From the NCBI RefSeq assembly GCF_008000935.1, contig NZ_CP042831.1, positions 3,100,001-3,164,000 on the forward strand: DNA of 64,000 nt, in the 5' to 3' direction. The notes under the pieces are model-generated. The model saw only the letters and a program-made list of their open reading frames with translations. It made no database searches and was not told the DNA's origin. The position numbers and the translations under genes are program-made. Origin of the DNA: Flavobacterium alkalisoli (GTDB lineage: Bacteria; Bacteroidota; Bacteroidia; Flavobacteriales; Flavobacteriaceae). Shown here one piece after another: positions 38,402 to 47,131 of the stretch (the stretch's first letter is position 1; each line of letters begins with the position of its first letter).

Positions 38402-39064
38402 TTATTCCTTAAGCTTAGATTTATAATTCTTTTTAAGCTTGGCCATCTTAGGTTCAATTACCGCCCTGCAATAAGGCTGATCAGGGTTTAATGCAAAGTA
38501 ATCCTGATGGTAATCTTCAGCAGGGTAAAAAGTTGGTGCTTCAGTTACTCTGGTCATTATCTTTTTATCAAATATCTTCTGATCTTCTAATAGTTTAATA
38601 AAGTTTTCTGCCGCGGTTTTCTGCTCCGGCGTAGTGTAGAAAATTTCGCTTCGGTATTGTGTACCCACATCGGCACCCTGCCTGTTTAGGGTTGTTGGAT
38701 CGTGTGTGGCAAAAAAGATTTCCAGTAAATCCTCATAAGCAATCTCATCAGGATTATAGGTTATCTTAATTGCTTCTGCATGACCTGTTGTACCGCTGCA
38801 TACTTCCCTGTAGGTGGGATTTTTCGTATTTCCGCCGATATAGCCCGAAACTACTTTATCCACTCCTTTAAGTTCGGTAAAAAAAGCTTCTGTACACCAA
38901 AAGCAGCCACCTGCAAAGATGGCAGTTTCTAATTTACTGTTATCCATTTGTTTTAATTCTCCTTTCTCTAATTCGTCGTTATTATTTTCTGCCGTTGCAG
39001 TCTCAGCCTTCCCCTGGCAGGAAAGCGCTAAAAAAGCAAATGTAATGGCTAGTATGTTTTTCAT
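38402..39064 (-). CDS. msrA: Peptide methionine-S-sulfoxide reductase, lipoprotein form
   Basis: The frame is open from 39235, but the ATG at 39064 is preferred: it gives a 220-residue protein that begins with a proper lipoprotein signal (MKNILAITFAFLALSC) and avoids overlap with the divergent ABC gene. MsrA reduces methionine-S-sulfoxide in damaged proteins. The active-site motif FAGGCFWCTEAFF begins near residue 48, with the nucleophilic Cys in GGCFWC; GYIGG near 75, HAEAIKITYNP near 95, and a C-terminal DYHQDYFALNPDQPYC with a possible resolving Cys also fit. The lipid anchor places it in the envelope, suited to repairing exported proteins. Confidence 0.92.
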   Translation of the reverse strand: MKNILAITFAFLALSCQGKAETATAENNNDELEKGELKQMDNSKLETAIFAGGCFWCTEAFFTELKGVDKVVSGYIGGNTKNPTYREVCSGTTGHAEAIKITYNPDEIAYEDLLEIFFATHDPTTLNRQGADVGTQYRSEIFYTTPEQKTAAENFIKLLEDQKIFDKKIMTRVTEAPTFYPAEDYHQDYFALNPDQPYCRAVIEPKMAKLKKNYKSKLKE

Positions 39065-39195
39065 TGTGTAACGGTTTTTCAAAATTATACAATTCTTTTT
39101 TGAGGTAATAGCTATACTTTTATATACGAAATATTGTGCCAAAAAAGATTTATTTTTCTTTAAATTGTTTGTTTCTTTGTGAAAACCCCGAATTG

Positions 39196-39870
39196 ATGAT
39201 ACAGGCAAAAAACATCCATAAATATTATGATGCACTACATGTGCTTAAAGGTGTTGACCTTCATATTAAAAAAGGAGAAATTGTTTCTATAGTAGGAGCT
39301 TCAGGAGCCGGTAAAACTACACTCCTGCAAATTTTAGGTACACTGGACAAACCACAACCTGAGGCTGGCACTTCATTATTAATTGATAATGAAGATGTAG
39401 TTAATATGAAAGACAAAGCCTTGTCTAAGTTTCGTAATATCAAATTAGGATTTATATTTCAGTTCCATCAGTTATTCCCTGAATTTACAGCTTTAGAAAA
39501 TGTTTGCATTCCTGCTTTTATTGCCGGAAAACCAAAAGCCGAGACTGAAGAAGAAGCTAAAAAACTTTTGGAATACTTAGGATTGTCACACAGAATAAAT
39601 CATAAACCCGGGGAATTATCAGGTGGTGAACAACAGCGTGTAGCTGTGGCCCGATCTCTTATTAATAAGCCTGCCGTTATTTTTGCCGATGAACCTTCAG
39701 GAAACCTTGATACGCATTCTGCAGAAAATCTTCATAAGTTATTCTTTAAGTTAAGAGATGAAATGGGACAGACTTTTGTAATTGTTACCCATAATGAAGA
39801 ACTGGCCAATATGGCAGACAGAAAACTGGTTATGAGTGACGGACAGATAATAGCCGGACATAATATATGA
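39196..39870 (+). CDS. lolD: ABC transporter ATP-binding protein, LolD-like
   Basis: The start at 39196 ([12 protein letters not shown]) is preferred to an upstream ATG at 39136, which would add 20 residues unlike the family and overlap the msrA promoter region. The 224-residue ATPase has Walker [13 protein letters not shown] near 36-47, the Q-loop [17 protein letters not shown], signature [14 protein letters not shown] near 142, Walker B AVIFADEP near 164 and the switch His in VTHNEELA. It resembles LolD, the ATPase that releases lipoproteins from the inner membrane, or related MacB-type exporters; no permease is adjacent. Its TGA stop overlaps the next ATG (ATGA), so the following gene was translationally coupled before it was split. 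Confidence 0.85.
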   Translation: MIQAKNIHKYYDALHVLKGVDLHIKKGEIVSIVGASGAGKTTLLQILGTLDKPQPEAGTSLLIDNEDVVNMKDKALSKFRNIKLGFIFQFHQLFPEFTALENVCIPAFIAGKPKAETEEEAKKLLEYLGLSHRINHKPGELSGGEQQRVAVARSLINKPAVIFADEPSGNLDTHSAENLHKLFFKLRDEMGQTFVIVTHNEELANMADRKLVMSDGQIIAGHNI

Positions 39871-40430
39871 CTGAAACAGGTTTAATGAAAGAAAAAATGA
39901 ATGTGGAGGAACTTAAATCGTTCCTTGATGAAAAGGTACTACTTTACAATAACCCGGATTTTATTGATACAGACCCAATACAGATACCTCACCTGTTTAC
40001 ACAAAAAGAGGATATAGAAATAGCCGGTTTTCTTTCGGCGACAATAGCATGGGGTAATCGCAAAATGATTATCAATAATGCAAAGAAGATGATGGATCTT
40101 ATGGGGAACAGCCCTTATGACTTTGTAATGAGTCACAACGAAGACCATCTTGAAAGTCTAGAAAGCTTTGTACACCGTACTTTTAATGGTATCGATTTTG
40201 CTACTTTTATACAGTCGCTAAAAAACATTTACACCAATCATGGCGGACTGGAGTCTGTATTTGCAAGATACCAGGGAAACAACAGCTTACAGCAAAGTAT
40301 TAGTGAATTTAAAAAAATATTTTTTGAAATAGCGCATCAGCAACGTACTCAAAAACATATATCTGATCCTTTAAATGGTTCGGCCGCAAAAAGGATAAAT
40401 ATGTTGACAAGGGTAATTAATGTGGCGTAA
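39867..40430 (+). pseudogene. TIGR02757-family gene, 5' part, split by the integrated element
   Basis: The first 179 codons (to the ATG at 40401-40403) match the intact copy at 43506-44273 closely: ETDP/DTDP.QIPHLF, KEDIEIAGFL.ATIAWGNRKM, MGNSPYDFVMSH, SFVHRTFNG, YTNH.GLE, QRT.KHI.DPL.GSAAKR. After that the frame reads nine residues of element DNA (LTRVINVA) and stops. The missing C-terminal part lies at 62966-63226, 22.6 kb away. The start could be 39867 (overlapping the ABC gene stop), 39885 or 39897; the last aligns best with the intact copy. TIGR02757 (DUF2400-type) proteins are conserved in Bacteroidota; their role is not established. The truncated product is probably non-functional. Confidence 0.92.
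40391..40424 (+). other. attL: host half-site, ATGTT core, P' arm
   Basis: AAGGATAAAT (host), ATGTT core at 40401-40405, then GACAAGGGTAATTAATGTGG to 40424 (element). The arm is an inverted copy of the arm at the other end. Confidence 0.88.
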
Positions 40431-40481
40431 ATTCCCTAGAAAATTATTATTAGTCATAGATTTATTTAAAATCATAATAAT

Positions 40482-41339
40482 TTAGTTAGCATTTACAAAC
40501 GCTAAAAAATCTGGATGATTTATTAAAGTTAGACCAAGTATAGCTTCCCAAAAATTTTCACCATATGATAATTTTTGTTCATTAATTTGTGAAATAACAA
40601 TCTGTTGAATTTCGGTGTAATTAAGGTTTGAATGGGCTAGGCTAGCCTTAATTTGTGCTACAAGTTTTGGTATTACTCTATCTACCTCACTAACAAACCT
40701 TCGCAATAAATGCAATCTTGTGTAATGTGAGTTTATAATTTGCCAAAGCTGTGGAGCTATTGATATATGAGGTTCTAATCGAAAATTTGTTGTTACATTA
40801 TTTCCATTAAAGTTTAAATCAACAAATAAATATTGAACTGTAGGTAAATTATTTAAATATAAATTTAGAAAATATGGTATCCCTGCATTCTGCCATTGTG
40901 AATTCTTATAACTATTACATTCTGAGCAAGTAGGAAATAAATTTAATGGATTAACAGAAAACTCTGAATAAACTTCTTTTGGTAAAATGTGGTCAAATGT
41001 ATTTGCACTATTTATTGTACAATTTTGACATGTCGAAATAATTCTTCCAGTTGCGGTTGTTGTTATTTCTTTTTTTAATTCTTGGATTAATTTGCGGTCA
41101 AACTTATATAAACTTATTAAATCTGCTTTTTCAATATTAGTGGTTACCCTTGGTAAAGTAGTCGTTAAATCATTTGTTGCAAAATTTTCAGCATACTGAA
41201 TGAATAATGTACTTAATTCTGCACCTAATGCATTTAAACGATTTTGAAACTCGGGGTCATTTTGTCGAAATCTTGTAGAGGCAATTACATCGCAATGGAA
41301 CTGGTAATGGTCTCTAGTTGTTGGTTCTAATTGTTTCAT
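40482..41339 (-). CDS. HNH endonuclease, PtuB-like partner of a Septu-type defence pair
   Basis: A 285-residue protein with an HNH core in its middle: CQNC near 103-106, TFDHILPKE near 112-120 (the DH pair), NPLNLFPTCSECNSYK near 131-146, giving two CxxC pairs for zinc and the expected His and Asn. The flanking regions are helical with no recognisable domain. Its ATG overlaps the stop of the upstream ATPase gene by 4 nt (ATGA), so the two are translationally coupled. An ABC/SMC-like ATPase followed by an HNH nuclease is the layout of Septu (PtuA-PtuB) anti-phage systems, where the nuclease is effector and the ATPase controls it. The subtype cannot be fixed by eye. Confidence 0.75.
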   Translation of the reverse strand: MKQLEPTTRDHYQFHCDVIASTRFRQNDPEFQNRLNALGAELSTLFIQYAENFATNDLTTTLPRVTTNIEKADLISLYKFDRKLIQELKKEITTTATGRIISTCQNCTINSANTFDHILPKEVYSEFSVNPLNLFPTCSECNSYKNSQWQNAGIPYFLNLYLNNLPTVQYLFVDLNFNGNNVTTNFRLEPHISIAPQLWQIINSHYTRLHLLRRFVSEVDRVIPKLVAQIKASLAHSNLNYTEIQQIVISQINEQKLSYGENFWEAILGLTLINHPDFLAFVNAN

Positions 41340-43294
41340 CGTTGTGAAATTTTTCCAGCAATAAACAATCTTGTATTTAAACTTAATGGAACTCCATCAG
41401 ATGTAATCATTTCTACTATTTCGTCGTATGTTTTATCATTATTTACTTGTTGAGAAATAATTTCTTTATACTTTTTAGAGGTATCTCTATTTCCAAATAC
41501 ATCTTCTGTTAGTTTTGATAAATTTTCTCCAAAAGACTCAATTTCAATTTTTCGAATAGAAGCTACTTCACCATCTTTTTCTATCACCAAAACATTTTTA
41601 GAAAGAAGTTCTTGGATTATTAAAGGGGAATGGGTACCAACAATGCAAAATGATTGGAATTCATCAACTAGATGATATATAGTTCCAATCAATTGAGTTA
41701 TAGCATTTGGATGAAGGTGGGTTTCGGGTTCATCATATAATACTAATGAATCATATTTGATGTTTGCAACGATTTCAGTGATAATGAATAGCAATATATT
41801 TTGGCCAGAACTTAATTTTTCTCTAGTTTTATGGAATTTAGGGATGTCGACAGTATACCTATTGTCATGATTATTATCATTAAGGTCATCAATAATAAAG
41901 TTATCTAATAATTCCATATCTATAATTCCCGATAGCAATTCTTTCCACCGATACATTCGTTTATTAAATTTTATCTTTTTCCATGAATTGTGAAAACGTA
42001 GTAGTAGCCTTTTTGAATCAATCAAATCACCTTTTTCATCCTTCAAACCACAGTATACATACTTTTTATTTGTAATTGTAGAAGGTTTGAAACTATCAAA
42101 AATACTGTAAGATATATGTATTATATTACTAAAAGATGGTTGTCGTGGAACAAAATTTTGTTTATCAGTTCCCATAAAATCTTTTGGAATCGAATTTAAT
42201 AATTGAGTTTTACCCGTACCATTTTTTCCAATAATTGCATATATACGATTAGAAGTTATTGTATTCAATCGTGGATAAAAGAATTTTTGGTATTGATTAT
42301 TTGGAAAATTAAATCCAACATCTATTGAAGTTTTTGAATATGGTGGTTTGAACTTGTAAATAAAAGAGAACATATTACTTATATCATGATTGAATAGCGT
42401 ATGTCTAATTGTACGGAGAACCCTTTCAGTATCATCATCCCTAATCAATGAATTTATAAACCTTGGGTGATTCTCAAATTGTTCTAGTTTTTCTGGAAAG
42501 AAAGCACAATCACACAAAGCGGACAAAATTATAACGAACTTATCTGAAAATATTTCATTCATTTTTTTGTAAAATATTTCAGTTTGCCCTAAAGAACAGA
42601 ATTTTTGAGGTAAGAAATGGAATTTTTTTGGAATTACGTTCATTGTAATTCTTTCACTTTTTATCATAATTTTGATGTAACCAAAATTATGCAGTAGAGT
42701 GTTGCCTTTGTAATATGACAATCCAAATGTTGTAACACTATTAAAATCATCCCAAGTATCCTCACGAAGAAGAAAATACTCTCCTCTATCTACTGGGCGA
42801 TGAATTTCATTTTTATTTATAACTATGAAGTTGAATTGAGATTTCCTCAATTCAATTTCATCAAAAATATCCTCTGTCAATCCAATTACGGAATATTTAT
42901 TATTTTTTCTATTTAACTTTAAAATAAGCTTATCATTTTCTAAATAATTATTTATTGCAAATAGATGCAATTTTCTTTCAGCATCCTCTATATCCTCCTT
43001 TGAGACGATTTCTTCAATAAGTTTTTGAAAAAGATTATTATCGTTCAATATATTTAATCGTTCAATTAAAACTTCTTCAAAAGTTATTTCATTTTTATTC
43101 AACAGGTTTTCAATTTCTTCTTTGGCATTTTCAAACTCTGCTATTTGAGAAGGCATTATATCTAGTTCAGCTATTTTATTTATAAAGTCATAAAAATCAA
43201 AGCTTATCACCTTATCTTTATTCCAAAAAGGTATTACATCTTCCTCTTTTAAATAGTTTATTATGCTTAATTTAACAACTTTCGAGAAGTTCAT
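41336..43294 (-). CDS. AAA/ABC-type ATPase, PtuA-like partner of a Septu-type defence pair
   Basis: A 652-residue ATPase of the OLD/RecF/SMC-like group. The N-terminal 340 residues are family-specific and charged. Walker A, IIGKNGTGKTQLL, lies near 356-368; the signature-like KLSSGQNILLFII near 493; Walker B LVLYDEPETHLHP near 521-533; and the H-loop CIVGTHSPLIIQELL near 555. No TOPRIM nuclease domain is evident, so the nuclease activity is expected from the HNH partner that overlaps its stop. It is the first gene of the two-gene operon reading toward the left end of the element; 211 nt of AT-rich DNA separate it from the divergent TIGR02757 copy. Confidence 0.8.
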   Translation of the reverse strand: MNFSKVVKLSIINYLKEEDVIPFWNKDKVISFDFYDFINKIAELDIMPSQIAEFENAKEEIENLLNKNEITFEEVLIERLNILNDNNLFQKLIEEIVSKEDIEDAERKLHLFAINNYLENDKLILKLNRKNNKYSVIGLTEDIFDEIELRKSQFNFIVINKNEIHRPVDRGEYFLLREDTWDDFNSVTTFGLSYYKGNTLLHNFGYIKIMIKSERITMNVIPKKFHFLPQKFCSLGQTEIFYKKMNEIFSDKFVIILSALCDCAFFPEKLEQFENHPRFINSLIRDDDTERVLRTIRHTLFNHDISNMFSFIYKFKPPYSKTSIDVGFNFPNNQYQKFFYPRLNTITSNRIYAIIGKNGTGKTQLLNSIPKDFMGTDKQNFVPRQPSFSNIIHISYSIFDSFKPSTITNKKYVYCGLKDEKGDLIDSKRLLLRFHNSWKKIKFNKRMYRWKELLSGIIDMELLDNFIIDDLNDNNHDNRYTVDIPKFHKTREKLSSGQNILLFIITEIVANIKYDSLVLYDEPETHLHPNAITQLIGTIYHLVDEFQSFCIVGTHSPLIIQELLSKNVLVIEKDGEVASIRKIEIESFGENLSKLTEDVFGNRDTSKKYKEIISQQVNNDKTYDEIVEMITSDGVPLSLNTRLFIAGKISQR

Positions 43295-43505
43295 AGATAT
43301 TATTTTAAATTAATTTTTATCGAATGTGAAAGAAATTGTTGTACTAACATTCTTCCAACAGAATCAAATCTCTGACATCTTAAATAATCAAGTAATAGAT
43401 TAAATAATAAGACTATATCTAAATTAAAGGATTATTATGATTAATAGTAAAAACCAATAATATATTCAATATACTTATTTTTTGTAAAAATAGTATTTTT
43501 GAAAA

Positions 43506-44273
43506 ATGAATAAAGAAAATTTAAAAGACCTACTTGATACAAAGTATCAGCAATATAATAACAGCAACTTTATAGAAACTGACCCAGTACAGATTCCCCA
43601 TCTTTTTAATCATAAAGAGGATATTGAGATTGCTGGATTTCTTGCAGCCACAATAGCTTGGGGCAATAGAAAAATGGTTATTAATAATTGCCATAAGATG
43701 ATGAACCTCATGGGGAATTCACCTTATGATTTTGTTATGTCCCATAAGCCATACCAACTTGAACCTTTGAAAAGCTTTGTACATAGAACATTCAACGGTA
43801 GGGATTTTACAACCTTCATCTGCGGTTTGAAACATATTTATACTAACCATAGTGGTCTTGAAAATATCTTTAATAAGCATCAGAAAGAAGGATATTTGCA
43901 TAATGCTATTAGCCAATTAAAACAGAAGTTTTTTGAGGTTGAACATGAACAAAGAACCCATAAGCATATTGCCGACCCTTTACGTGGCAGTGCTGCTAAA
44001 AGACTTCATCTTTTTTTAAGATGGATGGTTAGAAATGATAATGCTGGAGTAGACTTGGGTATATGGAAATCTATTTCTCCAAGCTTACTGTCATGCCCTC
44101 TTGATATTCATACAGGTAATGTTGGTCGTAATTTAGGGCTTATTACCAGAAAGCAGGATGATATAAAAACTTTAATGGAATTAGATACTCATTTGAGGAA
44201 TTTTGACCCAATTGACCCAGTTAAGTATGATTATGCCTTGTTTGGACTAGGAGTTTTTGAGGGCTGGAAATAA
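43506..44273 (+). CDS. Full-length TIGR02757-family protein carried by the element (replacement copy)
   Basis: A complete 255-residue copy of the gene the element interrupts. It aligns end to end with the two host halves (e.g. SAAKRLHL + FLRWMVRNDNAGVDLGIWK against SAAKRINM + FLRWMVRNDNAGVDLGIWK) and ends VKYDYALFGLGVFEGWK against VKYDFALFGLGVFEGF. At DNA level it differs widely, and at the position matching the attachment core it reads CATCTTTTTTTAAG instead of the ATGTT-containing host sequence, so it should not be an integration target. It likely supplies the lost function; the family's activity is not established. It ends at a clear terminator. Confidence 0.92.
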   Translation: MNKENLKDLLDTKYQQYNNSNFIETDPVQIPHLFNHKEDIEIAGFLAATIAWGNRKMVINNCHKMMNLMGNSPYDFVMSHKPYQLEPLKSFVHRTFNGRDFTTFICGLKHIYTNHSGLENIFNKHQKEGYLHNAISQLKQKFFEVEHEQRTHKHIADPLRGSAAKRLHLFLRWMVRNDNAGVDLGIWKSISPSLLSCPLDIHTGNVGRNLGLITRKQDDIKTLMELDTHLRNFDPIDPVKYDYALFGLGVFEGWK

Positions 44274-44328
44274 CCACTGATTAAGATGACAAACATTTAT
44301 TACATTATTTTGTTGATATAAAACAAAT

Positions 44329-44363
44329 AACCTCTACTGAATTGGTAGAGGTTTATTTTTTTT
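44329..44363 (+). terminator. Terminator of the carried TIGR02757 gene
   Basis: AACCTCTAC (44329-44337) pairs with GTAGAGGTT (44345-44353), followed by ATTTTTTTTTT. It separates the gene from the convergent 537-residue protein gene. Confidence 0.8.
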
Positions 44364-44368
44364 TAGCA

Positions 44369-45982
44369 TTATGTAGCAATGATAGTTTTTAATGCATCAA
44401 TGTGTTCGGGTGTAATCCGTACACCATTATAATCATTATACTGTTGCTCTTTGCGTTGCTTTCCGATATATTTTACCAGTTCACTCATCTGCATCTTACT
44501 GAAATCAAAATCACATATAATTGTCATGCTTTCCTCTATGGTAAATGACATGGCTGGTAATACTTCATATAGGTTTATTTCTTCATCTAAACGATATTGC
44601 TTACATTGGATTGTTTCTCCCTGTACTGGTGATTCAATCTTTACTGAGGTCTTTACACCATGTTCTAAGATAGTACTGTTCATAGTCTCAGTTACGACCT
44701 GTCTGTCTTTTTCTTCGCATAATAGCGCATCATACACGTATAATACCTGAATACCAACTGAATTAAGATGTTGTATTACCTCGGTCATTATATCAACCTC
44801 GATTTTAAACATCTTTCGGGATGTGACCTTATAACCATTCTTTTTCTTGTCTTTACGAAGATTCTCCAGCATTACAGGCTCCGTTTGTTGGTAATGTTGA
44901 TATAGTGGTGATTTTTGCATCCCTTTCCAAGTCTTGTTAAAGAAGCTTAGATGTTCCTGCTTTACATCGATAATATCAATAGAGGCTTTTTCTGCCACAT
45001 TCTGATGTGTAATATTACTTTGCTTACCACCATAGAGTTTGATGGCTATGTTGGGGTGTAATGCTGTGTAATCACGTTCCCTTAGCTTTATACCGCCTAT
45101 GGTTATCTGCTCTCTTATCCATGACGGCATAAGTGTAAAGGAGTCTACCACACGGTGACCGCTTTTATCATCCCCTTCGCTTGGAATCATAAAGCCCCTA
45201 CTGGTCAGGAACTCAAATAACCTTATGTTATCCTCTACAAAGCTTCTGTTCGTATAATCACTCCAGTACTCGTTGCTGTGCTTATTTCGCATGGTCAGGA
45301 GCTTTCCTCTTTTAGTTTCACGGCCTTCCTTTACCAGCTTCTTACCAATGGCTAGCAGTTCCTCAGAGGTAGGCAGCTCAAGTTTGGGATAGATGCTGAT
45401 AAGATTACGGCAAACAGGGTTTTTAATAGCCGTATCCAGTCTGGTGTAATAAATGCTGTTAAGACGTTGTATGAGCTTACTATCTTTAATAGTGTACTGC
45501 GTAAGGCCAGCTTTCAGATAAGTTTCTGTTAAGCGGTATTTTCTGGACTCACCTTCATAGTATTGATTATTTACCTCAATAAAAGCTCCCTTTGATGTTC
45601 CTTTTGTAAGTACATCAACGATTTTAGGGTATATACATGTATTGTTATTACCCTTTTTGGACTGGTCATGAAGGATACCTGAGTACAGCTTTTTCCATTT
45701 ATCCTCCGTGTAGTAAGTCATGGCAAGGTTAGAGAGAAAAACAAGGCACTTTTCCACGGCCACCTCTATCTTTGGGTCAACGGCCTTAAGCAGTGGCTTT
45801 GAAGTGTATTTAGAAAGATTGTAAAGAGCTTTCTTCGGAATCATTATAGAATTTACGTTGGGAAACACCAACGAAGCCTCAGAGAGCTTATTTTCAGTTA
45901 ATAGGACATTAATATCCTCAGTGTCGCCTGTAAGGCCAATGCAGTCATGCTTTGAAATCATTTTGGTTATACTTCTATTCAC
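44369..45982 (-). CDS. Possible family-A-polymerase-like replication protein of the element
   Basis: A 537-residue protein not firmly recognised. The middle and C-terminal parts carry blocks like the palm of family-A DNA polymerases: RERDYTALHPNIAIKLYGG near 305-323 (motif A-like acidic DY..LHP), VKQEHLSFFNKTWKGM near 343-358 (motif B-like K..L...N), and IMTEVIQHLNSVGIQVLYVYDALL near 405-428, ending in YDALLCEE (motif C-like, where polymerases have HDE or HDS). N-terminal regions look helical and may bind DNA. No exonuclease motifs are seen. The start is GTG at 45982 or ATG at 45961. The 777-nt non-coding region upstream could be an origin that it acts on (inference). Alternatives: a replication initiator or unrelated protein. 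Confidence 0.5.
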   Translation of the reverse strand: MNRSITKMISKHDCIGLTGDTEDINVLLTENKLSEASLVFPNVNSIMIPKKALYNLSKYTSKPLLKAVDPKIEVAVEKCLVFLSNLAMTYYTEDKWKKLYSGILHDQSKKGNNNTCIYPKIVDVLTKGTSKGAFIEVNNQYYEGESRKYRLTETYLKAGLTQYTIKDSKLIQRLNSIYYTRLDTAIKNPVCRNLISIYPKLELPTSEELLAIGKKLVKEGRETKRGKLLTMRNKHSNEYWSDYTNRSFVEDNIRLFEFLTSRGFMIPSEGDDKSGHRVVDSFTLMPSWIREQITIGGIKLRERDYTALHPNIAIKLYGGKQSNITHQNVAEKASIDIIDVKQEHLSFFNKTWKGMQKSPLYQHYQQTEPVMLENLRKDKKKNGYKVTSRKMFKIEVDIMTEVIQHLNSVGIQVLYVYDALLCEEKDRQVVTETMNSTILEHGVKTSVKIESPVQGETIQCKQYRLDEEINLYEVLPAMSFTIEESMTIICDFDFSKMQMSELVKYIGKQRKEQQYNDYNGVRITPEHIDALKTIIAT

Positions 45983-46759
45983 CCACCAGTCTACTGGTGC
46001 TTATTTATCGTCTTCTGTTATTTAACCTGACAGAAGAAGCTGGGGTGAATCATTTCCCCAGCACTCAGGAATTTGGAGTTTATTCTCTCTATTTTCACTA
46101 ATTCTACACAAAATGTTTTAATAAGTCAATGACACAATGGATATTTATTGGTATAAATTTTATGTTGAAATAGTTTAATAGCGCAAACTAAGCTCAATAC
46201 TTTTATTGATAATCTTTATGATGTCTCTATTTTACTGGTAGTTCCTTTAATATAGTTAGTTATATATTAAGTAACATATATGATAGAGAGAAAAGGGTAA
46301 TAAGAATATATAGTAATCAGTCTAATATTAGAATGGATGTGTCTAACGTTAGAGAATAGAGTACTAATCGTATAAATATAGGAATACTGACCAACAATCT
46401 CACAACCAATAGCGCACCGAAATAACGTCTATACGCTGCTGATATTGTACCATAACAGCAAATAAGGTCATTTAAGTAATGTTTAAGTGTTACATTAAGA
46501 AACTTGCTTCACACGTATAAGGTAAGCCCTACAATCTTTAAATATGTGTTTTTGGTATTGTTTGGAGATATAATACAGATTGGTTTGTCTCTCCTACGCA
46601 CCCATTAGCGGAATTTTTTAAAAAATCATTTAAAAGGTTGGGGTATCCTCCCTTTTATCCCCCCTCCCTGGTTCCTTATGATAGCTCTAATCTGAGTCCT
46701 TTTCATATTTTGAAAAAAAATTTTTATAAAAAATTACGAGGTAAAAGTTTAAAGGAGGT
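45983..46759. other. 777-nt non-coding region with palindromes; possible origin or control region of the element
   Basis: No credible open frame on either strand. Seen: CACCAGT/ACTGGTG inverted repeat at 45984-45999 beside the 537-residue gene; a GCTGGGG/CCCCAGC hairpin at 46039-46062; AATAGCGCA directly repeated at 46177 and 46408; two perfect 12-bp palindromes of form TCTAAnnTTAGA at 46321 and 46342; and a C-rich pyrimidine tract around 46646-46675. Very AT-rich stretches lie between. Palindromes and a direct repeat next to a polymerase-like gene and an XRE gene suit a replication or regulatory region, but this is inference. Confidence 0.4.
46321..46353. promoter_or_regulatory. Tandem perfect palindromes TCTAAnnTTAGA, 21 bp apart
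   Basis: TCTAATATTAGA (46321-46332) and TCTAACGTTAGA (46342-46353) are both perfect 12-bp palindromes with centres 21 bp apart, two helical turns. This is the look of a pair of operator sites for a dimeric DNA-binding protein on one face of the helix. Confidence 0.6.
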
Positions 46760-47023
46760 TTAATCTTCTTTTTTTGGCTCTGGCAAGGAGATTCCTGTAA
46801 AGAAATCCTCAAGACTAACACCAAGCACCCTACAAATATTTATCAATGTTTTTAATTCAAAGTTTGCACCTGTTTCTAATCGCCAGTAAGCGCTTCTACT
46901 CATGCCTAAATCAAAGGCGATATGCTCATAGTTTTTATACCCCTTCTCCTTTCTAAGAGCCTTTAATCTTTCTGCAATTAAATTCAGCTCAGGTAATTGT
47001 CCTTTCTTAGTTGATTTTTCCAT
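46760..47023 (-). CDS. XRE-family helix-turn-helix regulator
   Basis: An 87-residue protein, nearly all one helix-turn-helix domain: LIAERLKALRKEKGYKN, then YEHIAFDLGMSRSAYWRLE with the recognition helix, then LKTLINICRVLGVSLEDFF. Such small XRE proteins control gene expression of mobile elements. It is divergent from the 142-residue lipoprotein gene at 47132, and the 108-nt region between them holds inverted repeats that may be its operator. The paired palindromes at 46321-46353, beyond its 3' end, are another candidate target. Confidence 0.85.
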   Translation of the reverse strand: MEKSTKKGQLPELNLIAERLKALRKEKGYKNYEHIAFDLGMSRSAYWRLETGANFELKTLINICRVLGVSLEDFFTGISLPEPKKED

Positions 47024-47038
47024 ACCTCAAATCTCACA

Positions 47039-47079
47039 ATAGTGTATGATTTTAGGTACTCTAATATATAGTACACTAT
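47039..47079. promoter_or_regulatory. Inverted repeats in the divergent XRE/lipoprotein promoter region
   Basis: ATAGTGTA (47039-47046) is an exact inverted repeat of TACACTAT (47072-47079). Nested inside, 47056-47074 is an imperfect 19-bp palindrome (GTACT...AGTAC). It lies between the divergent XRE gene and the small lipoprotein gene, as an autoregulatory operator would. Confidence 0.5.
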
Positions 47080-47131
47080 AAAATAGAATTTAATTTTTAT
47101 ATTTGTAGTCTAAATCTTAAATCAATAACCT

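Noticed and set aside
39136..39195. N-terminal extension of the LolD-like protein
   Set aside because: The upstream ATG adds 20 residues unlike the family and overlaps the region between divergent genes; [12 protein letters not shown] at 39196 is the normal start.
39065..39235. Longer form of MsrA
   Set aside because: It would add 57 residues ahead of a good lipoprotein signal and overlap the divergent ABC gene.
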